64,000 bases of DNA from Saccharospirillum alexandrii_A (GCF_043641555.1 NZ_JBHZRJ010000003.1:496001-560000), one strand, 5' to 3'. Positions 32,110 through 41,780 are shown, counted from the stretch's first letter. Made by a program: numbers and translations. Notes: generated by a model from the letters alone, not told the origin.

Positions 32110-33819
32110 ATGACTTTCATTCGACAAAGCTGCGCTCTGGTCGTGGCGTGGTTGTGTTTTGCGTTGCTGCCAGGCCTGGCAACAGCGGGCACGGAATACA
32201 GCTTTCAGCTCCCCAAGCAAAACTACAACGCTTCTCAGGCTCGAAATTACCGGGTCTATGTTCCCTCTGGTTACAGTGGTGACCTGCCCATGGTGATGAC
32301 GCTGCATGGCTGCCAGCAAACCGAACAGGATGTACTGAACGACTGGGGCATGAAGGCTGCTGCCGACCGTTTCGGCTTTGTGCTGGTTACGCCCTTTATC
32401 ACCAGTTACACCGGCCTGCGCAACGAAAATTGCTGGGGTTTCTGGTTCGAAGAACACAGACACCAGGGTGGTGGTGAAGCTGAAGACCTGCACCAGATTG
32501 GCTTGCAAGTCGAGCAGGATTTCAACATCGACGCCAACCGGCGCTACATCACCGGTTTGTCATCGGGTGGTGCGATGACGGTTGTGGCAGCAGTTACCCA
32601 TAACGAATACTGGGCAGCGGCTGCGTCAGCCTCGGGTCTGGCTTACGGTGAAGACGCCGCTTCGGTGTCATTCAGCAATTGTCCGGGCAGTGCGACCTTT
32701 CACTCGCCAGGCCGGGTAGCCGACGACATGTCGCGCGAGCTGAACAACGACTACCCCATCCCGATGATGGTGTTGCAAAACAACCGCGACTGCACCGTGG
32801 TGCAACCGGCCGGGCAAATCATCCGTGATGCGCACTTACTGGCCTTTGCCGACAGTGCGGCTCAGTCACCCCAGCAAGCACTGACCGACACCCGTGCTTG
32901 TGCACCGTTTTATCAAAACAACCACAGTTGCGAACACAAAACCTACACCCAGGATGGTCAGCCCAGTGCCCGCTCTCTGGTTGAGACCATTTTCTTCGAT
33001 GGCCCGCGGGCGACAGCCAACAGCAGCGATACCGACAAAGGCCACTACTGGATCGGCGGTGAAGACGGCAATGAAGGTCGCTGGGCGGTGCGCGCCGGAC
33101 CGGAATACCCGGACATCATCTGGGACTTCTTTAACCGCCACCCGCGCGATGGCAGTGACCCGATCAACAAACCAGTTATTACCCTGAACGGTGACAACCC
33201 GCTGGAAGTAGCGCTGAATACCAGCTTCACGGACCCCGGAGCATCGGCGACCGATGCTGTCGACGGTACCCTGGCGGTCAACAGCGAATGTGATGTTGAT
33301 ACCAGCGAAGCGGGCCAGTACTACTGTACCTATTCGGCCACCAACAGTGCCAGTGAAACCACCGTTACGACGCGAACCGTCGAGGTGTACGATCCGAATC
33401 AGCCTGACGAAACCTGTGCGGTAGCAACCGACTCACCCCGAGCCCATATCACCGCGAACCGTGCCCTCGCCGGAGGCGATTACAATTTGCGTGCAATGAG
33501 CAATGGTGATCAGGCCGACATCGGTTTTGCCTGGGACAGCTGGGGCAGTGTTGCCCTAACCGAAGGCGAGCCAGGCCAGTGGTATAGCCAGCCGCCCGCG
33601 GTGTGCAACACAACCAGCCCGCAAGACCCACCCCCGAGCGAGTTTGAGTGCCAGCAGTGGTATGCGACTAACCTCTCACATGATTCAGCAGATCGCGCCT
33701 ATTATCAGATGGGATACTACACTCAGGGCGGAAACGATTCGCTAGGTGGCGTGTCTGGCTCTTATGCCTGGGTCAGTGAAGTGAGTGAAGGCTATTTTGT
33801 GTCAGGGGTTTGTCCATAA
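32110..33819 (+). CDS. Secreted PHB depolymerase-family esterase with C-terminal accessory domains
   Basis: A 569-residue exported alpha/beta hydrolase. A signal peptide (about 1-26, cleavage near LATAG) is followed by an Esterase_phd-type catalytic domain (30-345): VMTLHGCQQTEQDV (oxyanion hole), the nucleophile in YITGLSSGGAMT (Ser about 151), Asp in QNNRDCTVV (about 227) and His in DKGHYWIGG (about 312). Residues 355-435 are a DUF5011-like Ig module (LNTSFTDPGASATDAVDGTL), and 440-569 a Cys-containing C-terminal region of unknown fold. Length and layout suit an extracellular polyester or feruloyl/acetyl esterase. The exact substrate is not predictable. Monocistronic, ended by a strong hairpin. 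Confidence 0.87.
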   Translation: MTFIRQSCALVVAWLCFALLPGLATAGTEYSFQLPKQNYNASQARNYRVYVPSGYSGDLPMVMTLHGCQQTEQDVLNDWGMKAAADRFGFVLVTPFITSYTGLRNENCWGFWFEEHRHQGGGEAEDLHQIGLQVEQDFNIDANRRYITGLSSGGAMTVVAAVTHNEYWAAAASASGLAYGEDAASVSFSNCPGSATFHSPGRVADDMSRELNNDYPIPMMVLQNNRDCTVVQPAGQIIRDAHLLAFADSAAQSPQQALTDTRACAPFYQNNHSCEHKTYTQDGQPSARSLVETIFFDGPRATANSSDTDKGHYWIGGEDGNEGRWAVRAGPEYPDIIWDFFNRHPRDGSDPINKPVITLNGDNPLEVALNTSFTDPGASATDAVDGTLAVNSECDVDTSEAGQYYCTYSATNSASETTVTTRTVEVYDPNQPDETCAVATDSPRAHITANRALAGGDYNLRAMSNGDQADIGFAWDSWGSVALTEGEPGQWYSQPPAVCNTTSPQDPPPSEFECQQWYATNLSHDSADRAYYQMGYYTQGGNDSLGGVSGSYAWVSEVSEGYFVSGVCP

Positions 33820-33844
33820 ATCCTGCTTATTGATCCTTTCTGAC

Positions 33845-33886
33845 ATCAGACAACCGGAAAAATGTCCGGTTGTCTGATTATTCTTG
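33845..33886. terminator. Bidirectional terminator between the esterase gene and purU
   Basis: ATCAGACAACCGGA (33845-33858) pairs perfectly over 14 bases with TCCGGTTGTCTGAT (33865-33878) across a six-base loop. It is followed on the plus strand by TATTCTTG and on the minus strand by GTCAGAAA. It separates two convergent genes. Confidence 0.8.
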
Positions 33887-33896
33887 TAAAGGCTTC

Positions 33897-34763
33897 CTAG
33901 TCTTTAAATACCACCGTTCTATTTCCATTCAAAAACACCCGTTTCTCGGTGTGATACCGCACCGCATTGGCCAGCGTCTGGCTTTCAATATCCTGACCGC
34001 GGGCAATCAGGTCTTCCGGGTAGTGGTTATGGTCTACCGCCTGAACGCCCTGGCTGATAATGGGGCCTTCGTCGAGGTCGTCGTTCACGTAATGGGCGGT
34101 GGCGCCCACCAGCTTGACGCCTTTTTCCCAGGCCTGGTGGTAGGGTTTGGCGCCCTTGAACCCTGGCAGGAGAGAGTGGTGGATGTTGATCGCCCAGCCG
34201 TCGAGTTTCTTCGACATGTCGGACGACAGCACTTGCATGTAGCGGGCGAGCACAACCAGTTCGCACTGGTATTGCTGAATCAGTTCCCAGATCTGCGCTT
34301 CCTGTTCCGGTTTGGTTTCCGGTGTGATGGGCAGGTGGTAATAGGGAATCTTGTGCCACTGCGCGAGTGATTCGAGATCCGGGTGATTGGAAATAATCAC
34401 CGGGATTTCGATGGCCAGTTCGCCGGTTCGGTAACGGTAAAGCAAGTCGTTCAGGCAATGATCGTAACGGGATACCAGAATGGCGACCCGGGTTTTGTGA
34501 TCCGGCGCGGTCAGCTCCCAGTCCATCTGAAAGTGGTTGGCGCGCTGGGTAAAGAGGTCGCGAAACCGTTGCAGGGAATCTTCGCTTTTTAATGGGCGGA
34601 ATTCCACTCGAATACTGAACAGACTGGTTTCACGATCATCGAACGAATTCATCGTGACGATGTAGTTTTCGGTTTCTGCCAGGCTGCGTGTCACCACATC
34701 AACCGTGCCCAGTGTGCTGGGGCACTGGGCAGTGAGTATCCAGCGTTTCTCGGTAACGGCCAT
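33897..34763 (-). CDS. purU: Formyltetrahydrofolate deformylase PurU
   Basis: A 288-residue PurU that hydrolyses 10-formyl-THF to THF and formate. An N-terminal ACT domain (about 8-85: LTAQCPSTLGTVDVVTRSL) precedes the formyltransferase fold with the catalytic Asn and His region INIHHSLLPGFKGAKPYHQA, the His of GATAHYVNDD and the Asp of LDEGPII. It is the last gene of the soxBDAG-purU unit, with only two bases between it and soxG. Recycling THF loaded by sarcosine demethylation explains the linkage. Confidence 0.96.
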   Translation of the reverse strand: MAVTEKRWILTAQCPSTLGTVDVVTRSLAETENYIVTMNSFDDRETSLFSIRVEFRPLKSEDSLQRFRDLFTQRANHFQMDWELTAPDHKTRVAILVSRYDHCLNDLLYRYRTGELAIEIPVIISNHPDLESLAQWHKIPYYHLPITPETKPEQEAQIWELIQQYQCELVVLARYMQVLSSDMSKKLDGWAINIHHSLLPGFKGAKPYHQAWEKGVKLVGATAHYVNDDLDEGPIISQGVQAVDHNHYPEDLIARGQDIESQTLANAVRYHTEKRVFLNGNRTVVFKD

Positions 34764-34765
34764 GG

Positions 34766-35431
34766 TCAGTTCTCGTCGTGTTCGGGTTGGCCCAAATGCA
34801 GACCGTATTCACGGCTGGCATCGGTTAACCAGCGCCAGGCGTAGTCGGCAAAGCTGCGACGTACCGTTAGCTCCCAGTCTGTACTGTCGATGCGACGCAC
34901 CGTTGCCTGAGTTTTGGACAACGCCGTGGTAACCACTTTGCCGACTGGAAAATGAGCGTCGCTGACGGCATACGGTATGCTTTTTTGCAGCACACGCGCG
35001 GCAGCAGACCCCGCCAGGCGAATTTGTGTTTGACCACCGCTGACGTTGATGACGGCATAGTGTCCCGTCAGTGCATCGCGCAATCGGGTTTCAATGGCGA
35101 AGGCTTGCTCCAGATCGCACAGCAACAGCCACTCATCCGGTGCTATCCAGAGCAGGGCCATGGTAGCGGAAACGCTGCTGCTCAGTCGGCCCGGTAGGGC
35201 CAGGTCCAGTGCGCTGCTGACGCCCTTGGTAAAGTCGGCATTGCTCGCATCGCCACGAATAACTAACTGGCCGCGCAGGGCGTCTTCCCAGAGAAACACC
35301 TGGGCCTGACCAGGCCCGAAAACAGGTTGCGTGGCCGCCTGGCTAAAATACAGGGCACTGCAGGCAGTGACGTTGGCTTCAGGCATCTGGTTCATGATTG
35401 AAACCCGGGTGTCGGTTTGCAGTTCAGACAT
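34766..35431 (-). CDS. soxG: Sarcosine oxidase gamma subunit SoxG
   Basis: A 221-residue gamma subunit of heterotetrameric sarcosine oxidase, which oxidatively demethylates sarcosine to glycine, H2O2 and 5,10-methylene-THF. The FLWEDALRGQLVIRGDA start, WIAPDEWLLLCDLE block (GcvT-like), VSGGQTQIRLAGSAAARVLQ and RRSFADYAWRWLTDAS end are typical. An alternative ATG 12 codons downstream exists (MNQMPEAN). The gene overlaps soxA by 8 bases, so subunits are translationally coupled. Confidence 0.94.
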   Translation of the reverse strand: MSELQTDTRVSIMNQMPEANVTACSALYFSQAATQPVFGPGQAQVFLWEDALRGQLVIRGDASNADFTKGVSSALDLALPGRLSSSVSATMALLWIAPDEWLLLCDLEQAFAIETRLRDALTGHYAVINVSGGQTQIRLAGSAAARVLQKSIPYAVSDAHFPVGKVVTTALSKTQATVRRIDSTDWELTVRRSFADYAWRWLTDASREYGLHLGQPEHDEN

Positions 35432-38400
35432 TCTGGCGCTCTCCTTTGGGGTCGAGGAAGAGGGTGCTGGTGATTTCCGCTTCGACCACCCGGCCGTCGG
35501 ACAATGGATAATAAACGGTTTCGCCGTTGCGCTGATGGCCGCCGCGAATCACGCCCATGGCAATGCTGCGGCCGAGGTTGGCACTGTAGTAACTTGAGGT
35601 TACATGGCCAAGCATGGTCATCGGAACCGGCTGCTTCGGGTCGTCCACTGCCTGAGCGCCTTCGGGCAACACAATGGACGGGTCTTTGGTTTTAAGGCCG
35701 ACCAGTTGTTTGCGGTCCTGGCGCAGGCAATCTTCCCGCTTCATGCCGCGTTTGCCGATAAAGCTGTACGGCTTGTCTTCTTTCACAGCCCAGTCCAGAC
35801 CGAGGTCGTAGGGGTGCATGGAACCATCGGTATCCTGGCCGGCAATGATGAAGCCTTTTTCGGCACGCAAGATGTGCATGGTTTCGGTACCGTAGGGCGT
35901 GAGGTTGTAGCGCTCACCTTTTTCAAACAGCGCCTCCCAGACGTGCAGGCCATAGTTGGCCGGCACGTTGATCTCGTACGACAGTTCACCGGTAAAGGAG
36001 ATGCGAAACACCCGGGCCGGTACGCCGGCTACCGTGCCCTGGCGCCAGTCCATAAACTTGAAGCTGTCTTTATCGAGATCGATGTCGTCGGTCAGTTCAG
36101 CCAGCAGTTTGCGACTGTCGGGCCCGGCGATGGTCATGGTGGCCCAATGGTCGGTGACGGTGTTCATGTACACCTCAAGCTCCGGCCATTCGGTCTGGTG
36201 ATACAATTCCAGCCATTCCAGAACATGAGCGGCACCCCCCGTGGTGGTGGTCATCAGGAAATGGTTTTCGCCGAGGCAAGAAGTAACCCCATCGTCGAAC
36301 ACCATGCCATCTTCACCGCACATCAACCCATAGCGGCATTTACCGACTGCGAGTTTGGCCCAGGCGTTGGTGTATACCCGGCCGATGAACTCTCGCGCAT
36401 CCTTGCCCTGAATGTCGATCTTGCCCAGGGTTGAGGCGTCGAGAATGCCAACACCGTTGCGCGTGGCCAGGCATTCACGGTCGAGCGACTGCTGCATGGT
36501 TTCGCCGGGTTTCGCGTAATACCAGGGGCGTTTCCACTGGCCGACGTTTTCAAACAGGGCGCCATGGCGCACATGCCAGTCGTGCATGGCAGTGTGGCGT
36601 TCGGGGTCGAACAGGGCATCGCAATGGCGACCGGCAATAGCCCCAAAGGTGACCGGTGTGTAGTTCGGGCGAAAAATAGTGGTGCCGGTTTCGGCAATGG
36701 TTTTATTCATCGACTTGGCGGCGATGGCCATGCCGTTAATGTTGCCCAGTTTGCCCTGGTCTGTCCCGAAGCCGAGCGCTGTGTAACGTTTAACGTGCTC
36801 GATCGATTCGAAACCCTCGCGGGTGGCCAGCTCAATGGCAGCGGCGGTCACGTCGTTCTGGAAATCGACAAACTGCTTTGGCGCGCGGCTGATGCGCTGT
36901 TCATGCGGAATGCAAAACAGAGCCATGGCCTTTCCGGTAGCGGGTTCTTCTACCGTGGGCAGCGACGCGGGTTTTGCTTCATAGCCAGCTTGCCTGGCCG
37001 CCTCGGCACCCTGCTGAGCCCCCTGTTCGAGGCAGCCCGCCAGATCAAAGGTACCGGCAATGGCGCCCGCGATGGATTGGCGATGCAAGGTCTCACCGGG
37101 TACAAAGCCGATCACGTCGTCATTCCAGACCGGGCGTCCGCCCGTGTGGCAAGACAAATGCACCGCCGGACTCCAGCCGCCGGAGCTGGCAATGGTATCG
37201 CACGCCAGTTTCTCGGCCGGGCCGGTCAGGTGTTGGCCGTCTTCCGACAGCGGCGCGACCCGGGCTGCGCTCACGCGGGTGCTGCCTTTGGCTTCTATCA
37301 CAGCGTGACCGGTCAGCAAGCGAATGCCACGGCGACGGGCTTCTTCTACGCAATCGCCAGTAGGCGCCTGGCGGGTGTCGACCAGTGCCACGACCTTGCG
37401 GCCTGCATCCTGCCAGTCGAAGGCGGCCTGGTAACCGGCGTCGTTGGTGGTCATCGCCACCAGACTGTGGCCGGGAATGACCGCATAGCGACGGATGTAG
37501 GTGGATACAGCAGAGGCCAGCATGCAGCCGGGCAGATCGTTGTTGGCGTACACCAGGGGACGCTCGTGGGCGCCGGTGGCCAGTACGACCCAGTCTGCTC
37601 GCACGCGATGCATGCGCTGGCGCGTCTGGTGCTCGGGCGCCCGGTCACCCAGGTGGTCGGTCCGGCGTTCATGAATGGTCAGAAAGTTGTGATCGTGGTA
37701 GCCGTTTACCGTTGCATTGGGCAGCAGTAATACGTTGTCCATACCGGCCAGTACCTGCAGGGTATCCGCGACCCACTGGCTGGCCTCTGCGCCGTTGATC
37801 CGGCTGCGGCTGCTGAGCAGGGAGCCGCCCATTTCAGCCTGTTCGTCGGCCAGTATAACCTGGGCACCGCTTCGGGCTGCCGTGAGAGCCGCAGAAAGGC
37901 CAGCAGGGCCTGCACCCACAACCAACACATCGGTGTGCTGATTCAGGTGATCGTATTCGTCGACATCGGGTTCTGTCGGTGAACGCCCCAGGCCCGCTGC
38001 CTTACGGATGTGTTTTTCGTAAAACTTCCAGGCCGTTTGCGGAAACATAAAGGTCTTGTAGTAAAACCCGGGCGGCAGGGCACGGCCGAACAACTGGCCA
38101 CTGAAGCCCAGAAGATCAAATTTCAGGTTCGGCCAGCCACTGGTAGGCTGACTGACCAGTCCGTCGAACAGAGGTTGCTGCGTCGCCCGAACATTGGGCA
38201 CCTGGGTGGCTTCGGTGGCTCCCAGTTGGACAATGGCATTGGGTTCGTCGGCACCGGCGGCAACAATGCCACGAGGGCGGCCGTACTTGAAGCTGCGGCC
38301 AATGACATTGACGCCGTTGGCGATCAGGGCGGAAGAGAGGGAGTCGCCCTCGTATCCTGTGTATTGGCGTCCGTTAAAACTGAACGTCAATGGCTTACTG

Positions 38401-38444
38401 CGATCAATGCGTCCGCCGTCGGCCAGTCGATTGGTTTGCCTCAT
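35424..38444 (-). CDS. soxA: Sarcosine oxidase alpha subunit SoxA
   Basis: A 1006-residue alpha subunit, the length typical of this protein. The N-terminal region (TFSFNGRQYTGYEGDSLSSA) is the HcnA-like domain, followed by an NAD-binding Rossmann unit DVLVVGAGPAGLSAALTAARSG (about 173-194, split here by its Gly motif). The C-terminal half, from about 600, is a GcvT-like folate-binding domain (GILDASTLGKIDIQGKDAREF, LSYEINVPANYG, YGTETMHILRAEKGF) where methylene-THF is formed. It overlaps soxD by four bases upstream and soxG by eight downstream. Confidence 0.96.
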   Translation of the reverse strand: MRQTNRLADGGRIDRSKPLTFSFNGRQYTGYEGDSLSSALIANGVNVIGRSFKYGRPRGIVAAGADEPNAIVQLGATEATQVPNVRATQQPLFDGLVSQPTSGWPNLKFDLLGFSGQLFGRALPPGFYYKTFMFPQTAWKFYEKHIRKAAGLGRSPTEPDVDEYDHLNQHTDVLVVGAGPAGLSAALTAARSGAQVILADEQAEMGGSLLSSRSRINGAEASQWVADTLQVLAGMDNVLLLPNATVNGYHDHNFLTIHERRTDHLGDRAPEHQTRQRMHRVRADWVVLATGAHERPLVYANNDLPGCMLASAVSTYIRRYAVIPGHSLVAMTTNDAGYQAAFDWQDAGRKVVALVDTRQAPTGDCVEEARRRGIRLLTGHAVIEAKGSTRVSAARVAPLSEDGQHLTGPAEKLACDTIASSGGWSPAVHLSCHTGGRPVWNDDVIGFVPGETLHRQSIAGAIAGTFDLAGCLEQGAQQGAEAARQAGYEAKPASLPTVEEPATGKAMALFCIPHEQRISRAPKQFVDFQNDVTAAAIELATREGFESIEHVKRYTALGFGTDQGKLGNINGMAIAAKSMNKTIAETGTTIFRPNYTPVTFGAIAGRHCDALFDPERHTAMHDWHVRHGALFENVGQWKRPWYYAKPGETMQQSLDRECLATRNGVGILDASTLGKIDIQGKDAREFIGRVYTNAWAKLAVGKCRYGLMCGEDGMVFDDGVTSCLGENHFLMTTTTGGAAHVLEWLELYHQTEWPELEVYMNTVTDHWATMTIAGPDSRKLLAELTDDIDLDKDSFKFMDWRQGTVAGVPARVFRISFTGELSYEINVPANYGLHVWEALFEKGERYNLTPYGTETMHILRAEKGFIIAGQDTDGSMHPYDLGLDWAVKEDKPYSFIGKRGMKREDCLRQDRKQLVGLKTKDPSIVLPEGAQAVDDPKQPVPMTMLGHVTSSYYSANLGRSIAMGVIRGGHQRNGETVYYPLSDGRVVEAEITSTLFLDPKGERQNV

Positions 38445-38740
38445 GCCTGATCCCCCGAAGTTCGCGCCTGGTCGGGTGATTCACCCAACCGGTAAGAGCC
38501 TTTAATCAAATAGGTTTGGGTATCGCGGGTCACGTTGAAAAACTTGCGACAACCCAGTGCATGTACCCAGAGTTCGTTGTGCAGGCCGCGGGGGTTATCC
38601 CGAAAATACAGGAAGTCGCCCCATTGCTCGTCGGTGCAGTTATCCGGGTCGGCTGGGCGGGCAAGGTGCGCCGGGCCTTTCGGGTGAAACTCTTCTTCTT
38701 CGCGCAGTTCGCCACAATAGGGGCAATAAATCCGAAACAT
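38441..38740 (-). CDS. soxD: Sarcosine oxidase delta subunit SoxD
   Basis: A 99-residue delta subunit with the zinc site formed by CPYCG near the N-terminus and cysteines further on (DNCTDEQWGDFLYFRDNP, ALGCRKFFNVTRDT). The LYFRDNPRGLHNELWVH block is diagnostic. It is encoded between soxB (25 bases upstream) and soxA (four-base overlap), the invariant order of this operon. Confidence 0.96.
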   Translation of the reverse strand: MFRIYCPYCGELREEEEFHPKGPAHLARPADPDNCTDEQWGDFLYFRDNPRGLHNELWVHALGCRKFFNVTRDTQTYLIKGSYRLGESPDQARTSGDQA

Positions 38741-38765
38741 ACAGCAGGCTCCTTACTGTGGCCGG

Positions 38766-40019
38766 TTAGTGTGCAACACCGGCCGCGCCGTGTTCATCAA
38801 CAAGGGCACCGGTGTGGAACCGGAACATTGAAAAAGGTTTGGCCAGTTCGCTGGCTTTGCCTTTGGCGAGCGTTTGTGCAAATACATGACCGGAGCCGGG
38901 TGTTGCCTTGAATCCGCCAGTACCCCAACCGCAGTTGAAAAACAGGTTCTCAACCGGAGTGTCGGAAATGATCGGACAGGCATCCGGTGTGGTATCGACA
39001 ATGCCACCCCATTGCCGGTTCATGCGCACCCGGCTGAAAATGGGGAAGAGTTCGACAATGGCTTGCAGGGTATGCTCAATGGTGCTGTAGGAGCCGCGCT
39101 GGCCATAGCCGTTGTAGCCGTCGATACCGGCGCCGATAACCAGGTCGCCTTTGTCCGACTGGGAAATGTAGCCATGCACCTGGTTCGACATGACCACGGT
39201 GTCCAGAATGGGCCGAATCGGTTCGGAGACCAACGCCTGCAGCGGGTGCGATTCAATCGGCAACCGAAAGCCGGCCATTTTTGCCAGCACACCGGAGTTA
39301 CCAGCCACCACACAGCCGATGCGGTCGCCTTTGATGGCGCCGTATTCTTTGGTCATTACGCCGGTGGCTGCGCCATCTTCGGTCAGAATATCGGTGACTT
39401 CGCACTGTTGAATCAGGTCGACACCCAGTGCATCGGCGGCGCGGGCATAACCCCAGGCAACGGCATCGTGCCGGGCAACCCCGGCGCGAGGTTGCCAGGA
39501 GGCACCGAGAATCGGGTAGCGACGGCTGGTCGTGCAATCCATGATCGGTACGATTTCCTGCACGCCCTGGGTATCGAGCGCAACGCTGTCGATGCCGTTT
39601 AGACGGTTGGCATTCACCCGACGCTCAATGTCGCGCATGTCCTGCAGGGTGTGGCCCAGGTTCAGTACGCCGCGCTGAGAGAACATGACGTTGTAGTTCA
39701 GGTCTTGCGACAGGCCTTCCCAGAGTTTCATGGCATGCTCGTACAGCAGGGCCGATTCGTCCCAGAGGTAGTTCGAGCGCACGATGGTGGTGTTCCGCGC
39801 GGTGTTGCCACCGCCCAGATAGCCTTTTTCGATGACGGCGACGTTGGTGATGTTGTGAACTTTGGCCAGGTAGTAGGCCGTAGCCAAACCATGGCCGCCA
39901 CCACCGACGATGATGACGTCGTACTGTTTTTTGGGTTTGGGATTACGCCAAACGCGCTGCCAGTTTTCGTGGTGGCTCATGGCGTGCCTGAGCAAACCGA
40001 ATCCGGAATATCGTTGCAT
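38766..40019 (-). CDS. soxB: Sarcosine oxidase beta subunit SoxB
   Basis: A 417-residue FAD/FMN-binding beta subunit carrying the sarcosine oxidation site. The Rossmann motif is YDVIIVGGGGHGLATAYYLAK (split after 20), followed by EKGYLGGGNTARNTTIVRSNY, the covalent FMN region, and CGWGTGGFKATPGSG near the C-terminus. The frame is open to 40103, but the ATG at 40019 (MQRYSGFGLLRHAMSHHENW) is the usual family start. It is the first gene of the soxBDAG-purU unit. No serine hydroxymethyltransferase gene precedes it here. Confidence 0.96.
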   Translation of the reverse strand: MQRYSGFGLLRHAMSHHENWQRVWRNPKPKKQYDVIIVGGGGHGLATAYYLAKVHNITNVAVIEKGYLGGGNTARNTTIVRSNYLWDESALLYEHAMKLWEGLSQDLNYNVMFSQRGVLNLGHTLQDMRDIERRVNANRLNGIDSVALDTQGVQEIVPIMDCTTSRRYPILGASWQPRAGVARHDAVAWGYARAADALGVDLIQQCEVTDILTEDGAATGVMTKEYGAIKGDRIGCVVAGNSGVLAKMAGFRLPIESHPLQALVSEPIRPILDTVVMSNQVHGYISQSDKGDLVIGAGIDGYNGYGQRGSYSTIEHTLQAIVELFPIFSRVRMNRQWGGIVDTTPDACPIISDTPVENLFFNCGWGTGGFKATPGSGHVFAQTLAKGKASELAKPFSMFRFHTGALVDEHGAAGVAH

Positions 40020-40478
40020 GCTGGGTGCCTCTTGGGTGCGACCAATGGCCTGAATACCAGGCGAACTGTGAGTTACCTTGCCGCCACTACGGGCCGGATG
40101 CAAGAACCGGCCTGTTCAGGGTAGGTTGGCTTTACAGCATGGTATGGGGAGGCGGGGGCGGTCATGTGCTTGACGACGACACGCCAGTGATAAATCGCGA
40201 CATTCTTTGGGCTGGGTACTTTGGAAGGAGTTCGTGTTGGCCACCGGGTAGGCTTGTCCGGGGTCGGGCGGGATGCCGCCCACTCAATCCATCCATGGAG
40301 CCTAGACCGCAGGATATGACTCCATCCATGGGAGTCCCCTTCGGGCTCGCTGCGCTCATGCTAAAACGCTCCCGGCGTTTTAGTCCATGCTGCGGACTAC
40401 CCCGGACAAGCCTACCCGGGAGCCACCACTTGGCTAAGCGCAAACCAAGGCAGGGCTTTATCTCTCTTAGGAAGCTAC
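40020..40478. other. Intergenic region between soxB and gbcA
   Basis: A 459-base gap without a supported gene. It must contain the soxB promoter (minus strand). About 40 percent is a palindrome-bounded dispersed element (40244-40419). A hairpin CTAAAACGC/GGCGTTTTAG inside it (around 40361-40383) could also serve as a terminator for gbcA transcripts, which run into it from the other side only after passing the stop at 40479. Confidence 0.6.
40244..40419. repeat. Palindrome-bounded dispersed element, copy 2
   Basis: CCGGGTAGGCTTGTCCGGGG (40244-40263) recurs as an exact reverse complement at 40400-40419. Sixteen of its 20 bases match the arm of the element at 25176. The interior contains TCCATGGAGCCTAGACCGCA, the reverse complement of the core of copy 1 with one or two changes, plus a second CCATCCATGG and a CTAAAACGC stem. 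It is 63 bases longer than copy 1. Non-coding. Confidence 0.8.
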
Positions 40479-41780
40479 TTACCCCACCCGAAGTTCAGAA
40501 ACCCCAGCCTCATCCAAACCCTCGGCCGAATTCGCCAGCACTTCCGCACTGTACCAATTCACAAAATTGATCACCCCAAACTCATAGGTTTCGGAGTAGG
40601 GGCCGGGTTGGTAGGCAAGAGAGTTGACGCCGCGCTGATTATTTTCGGCCAGGGTTCTGTCCTGGCGGTTGGTGGCATCCCAGACCTGGCACAAGCGTTC
40701 TTTGTCGTAGTCTTGTCCCTCGACGGCGTCTTTGTGGACCAGCCACTTGGTGATCACCCGTGTTTTCTGAGCACTGACGGGCAGCACCTGAAACACAACG
40801 GCATGGTCGCTCTGCATATGATTCCAGGAATTGGGCAGGTGCAGAATGCGCAGCGACCCCAGTTCCCGGTTTTGAATGCGTCCCATGGTTTTCTGGCTAC
40901 CGGCTTTGCCGTCCATGGTCATCACCTGGGTGCCCTCTTTCAGTGGCATCCGCACTAGCCGGTTTTGCAGGCCGTGCTCAACGTGTTTGTGAGGTATGCC
41001 TTCAGCATCCCAGGCGTTGGCCTGGCGCTCACAGAGTGCAACGAATTCTGGCGTGGCGCGTGGGTCATTGGTGTCATCCCATTCGAGTAGGGAGCGCAAT
41101 AACTCGGGGTGAGATCCGGCGCAGTGGTAGCACTCCCGGTTGTTTTCCATCACCAGTTTCCAGTTGGCGTCTTCTTCAAGTTGGGATTCAGCCGCCACCT
41201 TGGCATTTTCCATGTCGTACGGTTCCATGTAGTTCGCCAGGGTTTCCAGGTAGGGGTCGATTTGCGGTGCCTCGCCCTCAGCCAGGCAGATGTAGATGAA
41301 CCCGCCGGCAGTCTTGCAGTGCGCGGGTTTCAAACCAAACTCGCTTTTATCGAAGGTGTCGCCCATGGCATCGCCGGTGTAGATCAGATTGCCTTTCAGG
41401 TCGTAGGTCCACTGGTGGTAAGGGCAGGTGAGGTTGGCGACTTTGCCCTTGGCTGACGTACAGAGGCGCGAGCCGCGGTGCCGGCACACGTTGTGGAAAG
41501 CGCGGACTTCGCCGTCCCGGTCACGAACCACGAGCACCGGGTTCTGGCCGATGTCTACGGTCATGTAGTCCCCTTTACCGGGCACTTCACAGGTCATGCC
41601 GACAAACAGCCACTGTTTCATGAAGATGTTTTCCATATCGAGCCGGAACATCATCGGGTCGTTATAGAACGGCTGTGGCAGCGATTCAATACCAGAACGC
41701 TGTTGCAGCAGAGAGCGCATCGCCTGTCGAGCCTCGGGTATAGAGGAGTATGTCAGGTTGAGCAGGTCGGTTTCATTCAT
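40479..41780 (-). CDS. gbcA: Glycine betaine monooxygenase, Rieske oxygenase subunit GbcA
   Basis: A 433-residue Rieske non-haem iron oxygenase that demethylates glycine betaine to dimethylglycine and formaldehyde. The [2Fe-2S] ligands are in CRHRGSRLCTS and CPYHQWTYDLKG (Cys-x-His...Cys-x2-His, about 95-120). The mononuclear iron site includes ENNRECYHCAGSHPELL. The frame is open to 41873, but the ATG at 41780 (MNETDLLNLTYSSI) with CAGGAG upstream is the expected start. It is divergent from gbcB over a 265-base region, as in Pseudomonas where GbdR activates both. Confidence 0.95.
   Translation of the reverse strand: MNETDLLNLTYSSIPEARQAMRSLLQQRSGIESLPQPFYNDPMMFRLDMENIFMKQWLFVGMTCEVPGKGDYMTVDIGQNPVLVVRDRDGEVRAFHNVCRHRGSRLCTSAKGKVANLTCPYHQWTYDLKGNLIYTGDAMGDTFDKSEFGLKPAHCKTAGGFIYICLAEGEAPQIDPYLETLANYMEPYDMENAKVAAESQLEEDANWKLVMENNRECYHCAGSHPELLRSLLEWDDTNDPRATPEFVALCERQANAWDAEGIPHKHVEHGLQNRLVRMPLKEGTQVMTMDGKAGSQKTMGRIQNRELGSLRILHLPNSWNHMQSDHAVVFQVLPVSAQKTRVITKWLVHKDAVEGQDYDKERLCQVWDATNRQDRTLAENNQRGVNSLAYQPGPYSETYEFGVINFVNWYSAEVLANSAEGLDEAGVSELRVG

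Noticed and set aside
34027..34458. 143-codon minus-strand frame inside purU
   Set aside because: Shifted-frame shadow of purU. The proline and arginine-rich translation is typical of a GC artefact.
36564..37730. 388-codon open frame on the plus strand antisense to soxA
   Set aside because: It lies wholly inside soxA, which has full family similarity. Its translation is low-complexity Gly/Ala/Gln typical of antisense frames in GC-rich genes.
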